Shown here: one piece after another, positions 1 through 7,203 of the stretch
Position numbering within the stretch: position 1 is the stretch's first letter
How the letters are laid out: each line of letters starts with the position of its first letter
DNA from: Comamonadaceae bacterium
GTDB lineage: Bacteria; Pseudomonadota; Gammaproteobacteria; Burkholderiales; Burkholderiaceae_C
DNA: 18,609 nucleotides
NCBI GenBank assembly: GCA_947460165.1
Contig: CANHKH010000018.1
Span: 1-18,609 of the forward strand
Reading direction: 5' to 3'
Made by a program: the position numbers and the translations under genes
The notes under the pieces: generated by a model
Seen by the model: only the letters and a program-made list of their open reading frames with translations
What the model was told of the DNA's origin: nothing
The model's database searches: none

Positions 1-600
1 GGCGCCATGTGGGTGGACATGCGCGCCACCGGCGTGGACGTGCTGATCTCGGCACCCCAAAAAGGCTGGAGCTCATCGCCTTGCTGCGCCATGGTGATGA
101 TGAGCAAGCACGCCCGCCAGGCCATTGAGCAGACCCAAAGCACCACGTATTCCATGGATTTGCGCAAATGGCTGCAGGTCATGGAAACCTACGAGGCCGG
201 CGGCCACGTCTACCACACCACCTTGCCCACCGACGCGCTGGTGCGCCTGCGCGAGGTGATGCTGGAAACCGAGGCCTACGGTTTTACCAAAGTGCGCCAA
301 GAACAAATCGAGCTGGGCCGCCAAGTGCGCCAGTTGCTGGTGCAAGCGGGCTACCCCAGCGTGGCCGCCCCGGGCTTTGAGGCCCCGGGCGTGGTGGTGA
401 GCTACACCACAGACCCCGACATCCAGTCCAGCAAAAAATTCCTGGCCGCTGGCCTGCAAACCGCCGCCGGCGTGCCCCTGCAGTGCGACGAGCCAGCCGA
501 CTTCAGGACCTTCCGCATTGGCCTGTTTGGCCTGGAAAAGTGGCACCACATTGACCGCACGGTCAGCCACGTCAGGGCGGCGCTGGCTCAATTGGCTTGA
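1..600 (+). CDS. Class V aminotransferase, alanine-glyoxylate/serine-pyruvate type (C-terminal part)
   Basis: The frame is open from base 1, so the gene begins outside the window and the ATG at 7 is internal. About 199 residues are visible. Residues 16-25 read ISAPQKGWSS, the class V motif in which the lysine (residue 21 here) carries pyridoxal phosphate. The following CCAMVMMS stretch and the C-terminal small domain (R-T-F-R-I-G-L-F-G-L near the end) fit the alanine-glyoxylate/serine-pyruvate subgroup, which transfers an amino group to glyoxylate or a similar 2-oxo acid in the cytosol. The gene runs to TGA at 598-600. It has no functional link to the polysaccharide genes and marks the left boundary of the cluster. 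The exact substrate cannot be told from this part. Confidence 0.85.
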   Translation, partial: GAMWVDMRATGVDVLISAPQKGWSSSPCCAMVMMSKHARQAIEQTQSTTYSMDLRKWLQVMETYEAGGHVYHTTLPTDALVRLREVMLETEAYGFTKVRQEQIELGRQVRQLLVQAGYPSVAAPGFEAPGVVVSYTTDPDIQSSKKFLAAGLQTAAGVPLQCDEPADFRTFRIGLFGLEKWHHIDRTVSHVRAALAQLA

Positions 601-708
601 GCTTTTCAAGAGGCCATGGCGGCCCCAGGCGCTGCCTGAGCCGCCTGCGAAGCCTCAATTGATTTAATTACTTTCCAGCCTGGCCAGCCAGGGGCATGGC
701 GAGCACCG

Positions 709-716
709 GATAAAAT
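709..716 (+). promoter_or_regulatory. Possible -10 promoter element (GATAAAAT)
   Basis: GATAAAAT fits a sigma-70 -10 box in an otherwise GC-rich region. No good -35 box lies 16-18 bases upstream, where the sequence is the GC-rich CCTGGC/GCCAGG repeat, so it would be a weak or activator-dependent promoter. Transcription would start near 722 and give a leader of about 190 nt ahead of manC. This is a single-motif call. Confidence 0.3.
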
Positions 717-761
717 GCACGGTTGTAGAGGCTGAGGCATTTTCACGCTGCGAGCTTCATT

Positions 762-793
762 CGCCATGGGCCGCGTCAGAGTGGCGCTTTTTT
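762..793 (+). terminator. Terminator- or attenuator-like hairpin with T6 in the manC leader
   Basis: CGCCA at 762-766 pairs with TGGCG at 782-786 across a 15-nt loop, and six T follow at 788-793. The layout is that of a short intrinsic terminator on the + strand, but the stem is only 5 bp and the loop is long, so strength is doubtful. It sits downstream of the possible -10 box at 711-716 and upstream of manC, so it would end a transcript of about 70 nt. It could be an attenuator, the end of a small RNA, or chance. Confidence 0.35.
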
Positions 794-911
794 ATGCCCA
801 AGATCAACCCATTCCTCAAACCAATTCAGTGAACCACTGCACCACATTGACCCGTCAAGCTCAACAAGTGGTGCTTGTGGCTATGCCGCCCAGCGGCTTT
901 GAGCGACGAAC

Positions 912-2363
912 ATGCGCTTGAAAATCACCCCCGTCATTTTGTGCGGCGGCTCTGGCACACGGCTGTGGCCCTTGTCGAGGACGGGGTTTCCGAAGCAATT
1001 TCTGTGTTTGACAGGCCAAGAAAGTCTGTTTCAACAAGCCTCGCTCAGGCTCTCAAAGTTGGGGAACAGCGAACTGGAAGTGTCCAAACCCCTCATCGTG
1101 ACGGGCGAAGACCACCGTTTTTTGGCCGCAGAACAGTTGCGAGAAATCGGCATTGGTTTGGGTGCAGCCCTGCTCGAGCCTGCAGGCCGCAACACAGCCG
1201 CTGCCCTCACCCTGGCCGCCTTGAGCGCATGCGAAGGTGGTGAAGATCCCATTTTGGTGGTCACCCCCGCCGACCAAACGGTGACAGATACCGAGCGTTT
1301 CACCCATGCCCTGCAGCAAGCCATTGCCACGGCAAGCCTAGGCGGGATCGTGGTGCTGGGCATCGAACCCGACAAAGCGGAAACCGGCTATGGCTACATT
1401 CAAGCCGCGCCTGCCAGCGCAGAGCAAGTCAGCCAAGCCGTACTTCGCTTTGTAGAAAAGCCAGATGCAGCCACCGCGCAAAGTTACCTGGACCACGGCG
1501 GCTACTGCTGGAACGCGGGCATGTTTGTGCTCAAAGCCTCTGTCTGGTTGCGTGCATTGGGCCAGTTCAGGCCCGACATTTTGGCGGCCACCCAAGACGC
1601 ATGGGCGCAGCGCAGTACCGACGCGCCCTTTGTCCGCCCGGGCAAAGACGCTTTTTTGGCCATCCCCGCCGAATCGGTGGACTACGCTGTGATGGAGCGC
1701 TGCCCTGGGAGCATTTTTCCCATCCACATGGTGCAAATGGACGCGGGCTGGAGCGACCTGGGCGCCTGGGACGCGGTCTGGCAGGTGCTGCCCAAAGACG
1801 CCCACGGCAATGCCCACCAGGGCGATGTGCTGCAGACCGACAGCCGCAACAACCTGGTGCATGCCAGCAGCCGCTTGGTGAGCCTGGTCGGCGTTGAAGG
1901 CCTGGTGGTCATTGAAACCGCAGACGCGGTGCTGGTGGCCGACAAATCGCGCAGCCAGGACGTCAAGCACATCGTCGACGCACTGGCCCGCAGCCAACGC
2001 GACGAGCGCAGCTTGCACCGCAAGGTGCACCGCCCCTGGGGCTGGTACGACAGTGTGGACGAGGGCGAGCGCTTCAAGGTCAAGCGCATACAGGTCAAAC
2101 CCAAGGCCAGCCTGAGTCTGCAAAAGCACCACCACCGCGCCGAGCACTGGATTGTGGTCAAGGGCACGGCCGAGATCACCTGCGGCGACCAGGTGATCAT
2201 GCTGACTGAAAACCAGTCCACCTACATCCCCCTGGGCCAGGTGCACCGCCTCGCCAACCCGGGCACCATTGCGCTGGAGATCATCGAGGTGCAGTCGGGC
2301 AGCTACTTGGGGGAAGACGACATCGTGCGTTTTGAAGACAATTACGGACGCAGCCCCAAGTGA
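912..2363 (+). CDS. manC: Mannose-1-phosphate guanylyltransferase / mannose-6-phosphate isomerase (bifunctional)
   Basis: This cytosolic enzyme joins mannose-1-phosphate to GTP to give GDP-mannose. In the two-domain type it also interconverts fructose-6-P and mannose-6-P. The N-terminal nucleotidyltransferase domain carries GGSGTRLWPLSR and FPKQF at residues 12-30 and FVEKP at 180-184. The C-terminal type II isomerase cupin carries HRPWGWY from residue 373 and the metal-binding-type HHHRAEHW at 406-413. The length of 483 residues is normal for the two-domain family. ATG 912 is the only good start, because an in-frame stop lies at 900-902. It is the first gene of the operon and its product feeds gmd and fcl just downstream. 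Its stop overlaps the fcl start (GTGA). A phosphomannomutase is not seen in the window. Confidence 0.95.
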   Translation: MRLKITPVILCGGSGTRLWPLSRTGFPKQFLCLTGQESLFQQASLRLSKLGNSELEVSKPLIVTGEDHRFLAAEQLREIGIGLGAALLEPAGRNTAAALTLAALSACEGGEDPILVVTPADQTVTDTERFTHALQQAIATASLGGIVVLGIEPDKAETGYGYIQAAPASAEQVSQAVLRFVEKPDAATAQSYLDHGGYCWNAGMFVLKASVWLRALGQFRPDILAATQDAWAQRSTDAPFVRPGKDAFLAIPAESVDYAVMERCPGSIFPIHMVQMDAGWSDLGAWDAVWQVLPKDAHGNAHQGDVLQTDSRNNLVHASSRLVSLVGVEGLVVIETADAVLVADKSRSQDVKHIVDALARSQRDERSLHRKVHRPWGWYDSVDEGERFKVKRIQVKPKASLSLQKHHHRAEHWIVVKGTAEITCGDQVIMLTENQSTYIPLGQVHRLANPGTIALEIIEVQSGSYLGEDDIVRFEDNYGRSPK

Positions 2364-3334
2364 GCCCGCCCGCCAACATCTACGTGGCCGGCCACCGCGG
2401 CATGGTGGGTTCGGCCATTGTGCGGGCCCTGGCAGCCCAAGGGGAGGCCAGAATCATCACCCGCACCCATGCCGAGCTGGACCTGACCGACCAAGCCGCT
2501 GTGCGCCAATTTTTTGCACAAGAAAAGCCTGACCAGGTCTACCTGGCGGCAGCCAAAGTGGGCGGCATACACGCCAACCACACCTACCCGGCTGAGTTCA
2601 TCTACCAAAACTTGATGATGCAGGCCAATGTGATCGATGCAGCCTTTCAAAACGGCGTTCAAAAACTGCTGTTTCTGGGTTCGAGCTGCATTTACCCCAA
2701 ACTGGCCGAGCAACCCATGCGAGAAACTGCCCTGCTCACTGGCACGCTCGAGTCCACCAACGAGCCTTATGCCATTGCCAAGATTGCTGGCATCAAGCTG
2801 TGCGAGAGCTACAACCGCCAGTACGGCCACAGCCATGGCGTGGACTTTCGCAGCGTCATGCCTACCAACCTCTATGGCCCGGGCGACAACTACCACCCAG
2901 AGAACTCGCACGTCATCCCTGCGCTGATTCGCCGCTTCCACGAAGCCAAAATCAACCAGGCCTCCAGCGTCACCATTTGGGGCACGGGCAGCCCAAGGCG
3001 GGAGTTTTTGTTTGTAGATGACATGGCGGCCGCAAGCGTGCATGTGATGAACCTGGACAAGCCCATCTACGACCAGCACACCCAGCCCATGCTCAGCCAC
3101 ATCAACGTCGGTTACGGCGACGATGTCTCCATTTTGGAGGCCGCCTCACTCATTGCCCACACGGTGGGCTACCAAGGTGACATCCAGACTGACAGCAGCA
3201 AGCCCGACGGAACACCCAGAAAGCTGATGGACAGCACACGCTTGAATGCCTTGGGCTGGAGCGCCAAAGTCGATCTCCAAGCCGGCCTGGCCCTGGCCTA
3301 TCAGGACTATTTACACCACCACGCTGCGGCCTGA
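2360..3334 (+). CDS. fcl: GDP-L-fucose synthase
   Basis: This epimerase-reductase turns the Gmd product GDP-4-keto-6-deoxy-mannose into GDP-L-fucose with NADPH. It is an extended short-chain dehydrogenase with GxxGxxG (G11, G14, G17). The catalytic set is Ser108 in SSCIYPK, with Tyr137 and Lys141 in YAIAK. Cys110 and His184 (in NSHVIPAL) match the acid/base pair of the E. coli enzyme once the shifted start and a 4-residue insertion near YGHSHGVDFRSV are allowed for. The length of 324 residues is typical. The start is GTG 2360, overlapping the manC stop by 4 nt, which suggests coupled translation. The order fcl-gmd is reversed relative to the usual gmd-fcl. With both enzymes present, L-fucose is a strong candidate component of the glycan. 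Confidence 0.95.
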   Translation: MSPPANIYVAGHRGMVGSAIVRALAAQGEARIITRTHAELDLTDQAAVRQFFAQEKPDQVYLAAAKVGGIHANHTYPAEFIYQNLMMQANVIDAAFQNGVQKLLFLGSSCIYPKLAEQPMRETALLTGTLESTNEPYAIAKIAGIKLCESYNRQYGHSHGVDFRSVMPTNLYGPGDNYHPENSHVIPALIRRFHEAKINQASSVTIWGTGSPRREFLFVDDMAAASVHVMNLDKPIYDQHTQPMLSHINVGYGDDVSILEAASLIAHTVGYQGDIQTDSSKPDGTPRKLMDSTRLNALGWSAKVDLQAGLALAYQDYLHHHAAA

Positions 3335-3349
3335 ACCAAGATCACACCC

Positions 3350-4453
3350 ATGACCGACACAAGAAAAATCGCACTGATCACCGGCGTCACCGGCCAAGAC
3401 GGCGCCTACCTGGCCGAGCTGTTGTTGGACAAAGGTTATGTGGTGCACGGCATCAAGCGGCGCACCAGCTTGTTCAACACCGACCGCATTGACCACCTCT
3501 ACCGCGACCGTCACGAAAAAGACGTGCGTTTTTTCCTGCACCACGGCGACTTGACCGACAGCTCCAGCCTGATACGCATCATCCAGCAGGTGCAACCCGA
3601 CGAGATTTACAACCTGGCCGCGCAAAGCCATGTGGCGGTCAGCTTTGAGGAGCCGGAGTACACCGCCAATTCCGACGGTTTGGGCGCGCTGCGCATTCTG
3701 GAAGCCATACGCATTCTGGGCCTGGAGAAAAAGACCCGCTTTTACCAAGCTTCCACCTCCGAGTTGTATGGATTGGTGCAAGAAACACCGCAAAAAGAAA
3801 CCACGCCTTTCTACCCCCGCAGCCCCTACGCGGTGGCCAAGCTTTATGCCTACTGGATCACCGTCAACTACCGCGAGGCCTACGGCATTTACGCCTGCAA
3901 CGGCATCTTGTTCAACCACGAAAGCCCGGTGCGCGGCGAAACCTTTGTCACCCGCAAGATCACCCGCGCGCTGGCCCGCATCAAGCTGGGCCTGCAAGAC
4001 TGCCTCTTCCTTGGGAACATGGACGCCAAGCGCGACTGGGGCCATGCCAGGGACTACGTGGAGATGCAGTGGCTGATGCTGCAGCAAGACCATGCCGAAG
4101 ACTTTGTGATTGCCACCGGCGTGCAGTACAGCGTGCGTGACTTTGTGGAGGCGGCCGCCAAAGAACTGGGCATCACGGTTCGCTGGGAAGGCCATGGCGT
4201 GGACGAAAAAGGCTATTGGAGCGCTGAGGGTGGCGACAAACTCATCGTCGCCGTCGATCCGCGCTACTTCCGTCCCACCGAAGTTGAAACATTGCTGGGC
4301 GACGCCAGCAAAGCCAAGACAAAACTGGGCTGGACCCCGCAGACCAGCTTTGGCGAGTTGGTGCGCGAGATGGTGCAGGCCGACCTCAGCGCGGCCCAGC
4401 GTGATGAGTTGATCAAAAGCCATGGCTACAAAGCCATGGACTACAAGGAGTGA
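3350..4453 (+). CDS. gmd: GDP-mannose 4,6-dehydratase
   Basis: The enzyme removes water from GDP-D-mannose to give GDP-4-keto-6-deoxy-D-mannose, the branch point for GDP-fucose, GDP-rhamnose, perosamine and related sugars. The N-terminus has GVTGQDG (12-18) for NADP(H) binding and the family hallmark HGIKRRTSLFNTDRIDHLY. The catalytic Thr136 and Glu138 lie in STSELYG, and Tyr160 and Lys164 in YAVAK. The NHESPVRGETFVTRKIT segment is also typical. The length of 367 residues is normal. It starts 15 nt after the fcl stop with only a weak ribosome site. The ketoisomerase/aminotransferase pair follows directly, which matters because the Gmd product could also feed that pair. Confidence 0.95.
   Translation: MTDTRKIALITGVTGQDGAYLAELLLDKGYVVHGIKRRTSLFNTDRIDHLYRDRHEKDVRFFLHHGDLTDSSSLIRIIQQVQPDEIYNLAAQSHVAVSFEEPEYTANSDGLGALRILEAIRILGLEKKTRFYQASTSELYGLVQETPQKETTPFYPRSPYAVAKLYAYWITVNYREAYGIYACNGILFNHESPVRGETFVTRKITRALARIKLGLQDCLFLGNMDAKRDWGHARDYVEMQWLMLQQDHAEDFVIATGVQYSVRDFVEAAAKELGITVRWEGHGVDEKGYWSAEGGDKLIVAVDPRYFRPTEVETLLGDASKAKTKLGWTPQTSFGELVREMVQADLSAAQRDELIKSHGYKAMDYKE
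4445..4450 (+). promoter_or_regulatory. Strong ribosome binding site AAGGAG for the ketoisomerase gene
   Basis: AAGGAG lies inside the last codons of gmd, seven bases before ATG 4458. It is one of the best Shine-Dalgarno matches in the window. It fixes the ketoisomerase start at 4458, against the in-frame ATG at 4422 inside gmd. Confidence 0.8.
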
Positions 4454-4457
4454 AAGC

Positions 4458-4841
4458 ATGTCTCATTTCGCATTGCTTAACCTTCCCACATTCGCTGACC
4501 CCAGAGGCTCGCTGACCGTTCTTGAAAACGCATTGCCATTTACAGCGGTACGGACCTACTGGATTTACGGCGCAAGCGGTCAGACACGTGGCGGACATCG
4601 CCACACCCACACCCGACAGGCACTGGTGGCTCTTGCCGGTAGCGTCTCCATGTACATGAACGACGGCATCACAGAAGAGACCATTGTTCTGGACCACCCC
4701 AGCAAGTGCCTGCTGGTGGAGCCCAAGGACTGGCACACCATGACCTTCGACGGGTCGGCGGTTTTGCTGGTGATGTCCTCGCACCGATACGACCGCAGTG
4801 AATACATAGACACACCTTATGAGAGAGCCGCGCATGATTGA
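4458..4841 (+). CDS. fdtA: Cupin sugar-nucleotide 3,4-ketoisomerase (FdtA/QdtA, WxcM-like)
   Basis: This family moves the keto group of an NDP-4-keto-6-deoxyhexose from C4 to C3, so that an aminotransferase can place an amino group at C3. The 127-residue product is a single cupin domain of normal length. It has the family features DPRGSL (14-19), PF..VR.YWIYG (27-38), RGGHRH with the active-site-type His47 and His49, and Q54. The start is set by AAGGAG at 4445-4450. Its last 8 nt overlap the aminotransferase gene, which fits joint function. Characterised members act on dTDP-sugars, but no dTDP-glucose genes are in the window and gmd is immediately upstream. The base nucleotide (dTDP or GDP) and the product configuration (Fuc3N, Qui3N or other) cannot be decided from sequence alone. 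Confidence 0.85.
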   Translation: MSHFALLNLPTFADPRGSLTVLENALPFTAVRTYWIYGASGQTRGGHRHTHTRQALVALAGSVSMYMNDGITEETIVLDHPSKCLLVEPKDWHTMTFDGSAVLLVMSSHRYDRSEYIDTPYERAAHD

Positions 4842-5928
4842 ATACGAGAGCCTTGGGCTGTCCAATCAAGCCTTCATGACCGACCTGGAGGCAGCGGCTT
4901 CGCGGGTGATCCGCAGCGGCTGGTACGTGCTCGGCCAAGAAGTGAGTGCCTTCGAATCCGAATTTGCGCAATACATTGGCGCCAAACACTGTATTGGCGT
5001 GGCCAACGGGCTCGATGCACTTATCTTGTCCATTGAAGCGCTGGACCTGCCCAAGAACAGCGATATTTTGGTCGCCTCCAACACCTACATCGCGACCATC
5101 CTGGCCATAGTTCGCGCAGGGCATCAGCCTGTGCTGGTAGAGCCGGAGCTCGAAACCTTCAACATGGACCCGGCGCAACTGGCCGGCGCCATGACGGCAA
5201 AGACACGAGCGATCTGTGTCACCCACCTGTTCGGCAAGAGCTGCCGCATGGATGCCATCGGTGCTTTCGCCCAAGCGCATGGACTGAAAGTCGTGGAAGA
5301 CTGCGCCCAGTCGCATGGCGCCAAACTCGCAGGGCAAATGACAGGGACCTTTGGTGACGCGGGATGTTTCAGCTTTTATCCCACCAAAAATTTAGGGGCC
5401 TTGGGTGATGCTGGTGCCGTGGTGACCAATGACGACGCCTTGGCTGACCGATTGCGGCACACCCGCAACTACGGCTCCAAGCAAAAGTATGTCAATGAAT
5501 ACCTAGGCGTCAATTCACGCCTGGATGAAATGCAAGCAGCCCTGCTGAGGGTGAAGCTGCGTCACCTGGATGCGATGACAGCGCACAAACGCAGCCTCGC
5601 CGAGATCTATTTTGAGCATCTTCCTCAAGGGTTCACCCTGCCCCGCCGCCGGGAGGATGAGTACGACGTCTTCCATATCTTCGGGATCAGGCACGAGAAA
5701 AGAGATGAATTGCGCAGCTGGCTGCTCAACAAAGGCATCAAAACCGAGATTCACTACCCGATCGCACCACATCGGCAAAAAGCGATGCAGGGCATACTCA
5801 GCGGTGAGTATCCTGTTGCTGATAGCTTGCATGCCAGTGAGTTGAGTCTGCCGATATCTGTCGGGCACACCTCAGATGACATCGCTCGCATCTCCGAGGC
5901 TGCGGTTCAATTCGATCTGGCGCACTGA
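4834..5928 (+). CDS. fdtB: DegT/DnrJ/EryC1/StrS aminotransferase (FdtB/QdtB type)
   Basis: This PLP enzyme would aminate the 3-keto sugar made by the upstream ketoisomerase, giving an NDP-3-amino-3,6-dideoxyhexose. From ATG 4834 it has 364 residues, normal for the family. The PLP lysine is Lys185 in FYPTKNLGALGDAGAV. Asp156 in VEDCAQSHGA sits where the residue holding the PLP ring nitrogen is expected, and NYGSKQKY and NSRLDEMQAA follow as usual. An in-frame ATG at 4819 would add five residues, but GAGAGAG at 4821-4827 is well placed for 4834. The gene overlaps fdtA by 8 nt. No acetyltransferase (FdtC/QdtC type) follows, so the amino group may stay free or be modified by a gene elsewhere. Confidence 0.88.
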   Translation: MIEYESLGLSNQAFMTDLEAAASRVIRSGWYVLGQEVSAFESEFAQYIGAKHCIGVANGLDALILSIEALDLPKNSDILVASNTYIATILAIVRAGHQPVLVEPELETFNMDPAQLAGAMTAKTRAICVTHLFGKSCRMDAIGAFAQAHGLKVVEDCAQSHGAKLAGQMTGTFGDAGCFSFYPTKNLGALGDAGAVVTNDDALADRLRHTRNYGSKQKYVNEYLGVNSRLDEMQAALLRVKLRHLDAMTAHKRSLAEIYFEHLPQGFTLPRRREDEYDVFHIFGIRHEKRDELRSWLLNKGIKTEIHYPIAPHRQKAMQGILSGEYPVADSLHASELSLPISVGHTSDDIARISEAAVQFDLAH

Positions 5929-5937
5929 CTGCAAGGC

Positions 5938-7203
5938 ATGCCAAGGATGTCCCACAAGTTCCCCATCCTCATTGGGGCATCTTGGTACTTCCTAGAAAAA
6001 TTCATACGGCTGATCGGGGCTTTTTTGATCGGTGCCTGGGTCGCTCGGCATCTGGGCCCTGAGGCCTATGGGGCACTGGCCTACGCGCTGGCGCTGGTAG
6101 CGGTGCTGGGTTTTCTGGGCTCACTGGGCATAGAGTCACTGGTGGTACGTGACCTCGTGGAAGGACAGAGAAATCAAAGAGGCATCCTGTCCACCTACTT
6201 TTTCATCAGGCTGGCCGGTTCCGTGATGGTTCCGCTGTTAGCCGCCGGGTATTTGATGCTGACTCACGTCGGTGACTCTGCTCTGCTGCTGCTGGCCACT
6301 CTGTGCAGCGGTGCGGTGGTGTTCGGAGCCTATGATGCCGCGGACTGCTGGCTGCAAGCCCGCAATGAAGCAAGAAAAACTTCTGTCATCAGACTCGTAG
6401 GCTTTTCTGTCGGGGCTGTGAGCAGGTGCCTGCTGATCGTCCTCGAAGCCAGCGTCGAATGGTTTGCAGCCGTGGTCTTACTGGAAAGCGCGATGGTGGG
6501 CTTGCTCTATTTCCGTTTGCTCCATCGCCACGGACTGACACCGACCTGGAGTCAAGTGAGCTTGGCGGAATTCAAGCACCTCGTCGTGGCGGGAAAGATG
6601 ATGGTACTAAGCGGCCTGACCGTGGCCATCTACAGCAAGATCGATGTCTTGGTGATAGGTGCGCTCCTTTCCAAGGAGGCAGTGGGCTCCTACGCCATAG
6701 CTGCAAGCATGTGCGCCGCCTGGAACATGGTGGGCATGTCGATTTCACAAGCGTGGGCACCACGCATCAGCCAATCGAGAACGCAAAGTCAACTTGCATA
6801 TATCCGAACCATGAGACAGTTACTCCTGACGCTCACGGCGGTGAGCCTTACTGGCTCGGTTTTTCTCTCATTGGTATCAGAGTTGATTTTTTCGATTCTC
6901 CTTGGCCCGAATTACATGAGTGGCGCGGCCATTCTCAGCGTGTTGGTGTGGTCATCTGTTTTTGTCTTCCTGGGTGTTGCAACCAGTCAAATCATCGTGA
7001 ATGAGCGCATTTACTGGGTTTCTATGTTGCGCACAGTCATTGGCCTGATCTTTTGCATTGCGGCCATCTACTTTGCACCCTTCATCTGGACCACCATGGA
7101 TTTTGCCTACCTGATGGTCTGCACCTCCGCCCTAGCGACCTCTTCCATTGCCTTCTCGGCGAAGGCCAGAAGCACATTACGTCAAATTTTGAGCCCAGCA
7201 TGA
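5938..7203 (+). CDS. wzx: Wzx-type polysaccharide flippase
   Basis: The 421-residue protein is hydrophobic along nearly its whole length, with roughly a dozen predicted membrane helices. Its N-terminus (SWYFLEKFIRLIGAFLIGAW, then VARHLGPEAYGALAYALA) is typical of the MATE/MVF-related polysaccharide exporters that flip undecaprenyl-linked repeat units across the inner membrane. YSKIDVLVIGALLSKEAVGSYAIAA in the middle is another typical segment. ATG 5938 has almost no space after AAGG 5933-5936. ATG 5947 would have a 10-nt space and may be the true start. The stop overlaps the next gene by ATGA. It is the only multi-helix transport protein in the window, so the cluster is of the Wzx type rather than the ABC-transporter type. 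Confidence 0.9.
   Translation: MPRMSHKFPILIGASWYFLEKFIRLIGAFLIGAWVARHLGPEAYGALAYALALVAVLGFLGSLGIESLVVRDLVEGQRNQRGILSTYFFIRLAGSVMVPLLAAGYLMLTHVGDSALLLLATLCSGAVVFGAYDAADCWLQARNEARKTSVIRLVGFSVGAVSRCLLIVLEASVEWFAAVVLLESAMVGLLYFRLLHRHGLTPTWSQVSLAEFKHLVVAGKMMVLSGLTVAIYSKIDVLVIGALLSKEAVGSYAIAASMCAAWNMVGMSISQAWAPRISQSRTQSQLAYIRTMRQLLLTLTAVSLTGSVFLSLVSELIFSILLGPNYMSGAAILSVLVWSSVFVFLGVATSQIIVNERIYWVSMLRTVIGLIFCIAAIYFAPFIWTTMDFAYLMVCTSALATSSIAFSAKARSTLRQILSPA

Larger units (their letters stand above)
601..911. other. Intergenic leader before the polysaccharide operon
   Basis: This 311-base stretch has no convincing gene. It holds a GC-rich inverted repeat CAGGCG/CGCCTG (626-631 and 642-647, 10-nt loop) just after the aminotransferase stop, and a perfect 6-bp inverted repeat CCTGGC-CA-GCCAGG at 679-692. 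It also holds a TAAAAT -10-like box at 711-716 and a hairpin followed by six T at 762-793. The right end is the manC start. A TGA in the manC frame at 900-902 rules out any longer N-terminus for manC. The region is the only sizeable non-coding gap before the operon, so the main promoter probably lies here. Confidence 0.6.

Noticed and set aside
686..695. AGCCAGGGGC matches ten bases of the JUMPstart element as I remember it
   Set aside because: The essential ops core (GGCGGTAG...) does not follow, and the site lies upstream of the possible -10 box. It is part of the GC-rich inverted repeat at 679-692, so a chance match is likely.
794..832. Twelve-codon mini-ORF (MPKINPFLKPIQ) right after the T6 tract, a possible leader peptide
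   Set aside because: It has no ribosome binding site and no run of regulatory codons. An ORF of this length is expected by chance.
1338..2246. Long open frame on the minus strand opposite manC
   Set aside because: It is antisense to a well-supported gene, has His/Val/Ala-rich low-complexity sequence typical of GC-rich shadows, and shows no family motif.
4422..4457. Longer N-terminus of the ketoisomerase starting inside gmd
   Set aside because: AAGGAG at 4445-4450 is placed for ATG 4458, and the extra residues are a frame-shifted reading of the gmd end with no similarity to the cupin family.
3311..4459. Long minus-strand open frame (382 codons) opposite gmd
   Set aside because: Despite its length it mirrors gmd codon for codon and shows no recognisable domain. 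Such frames are common opposite GC-rich genes.
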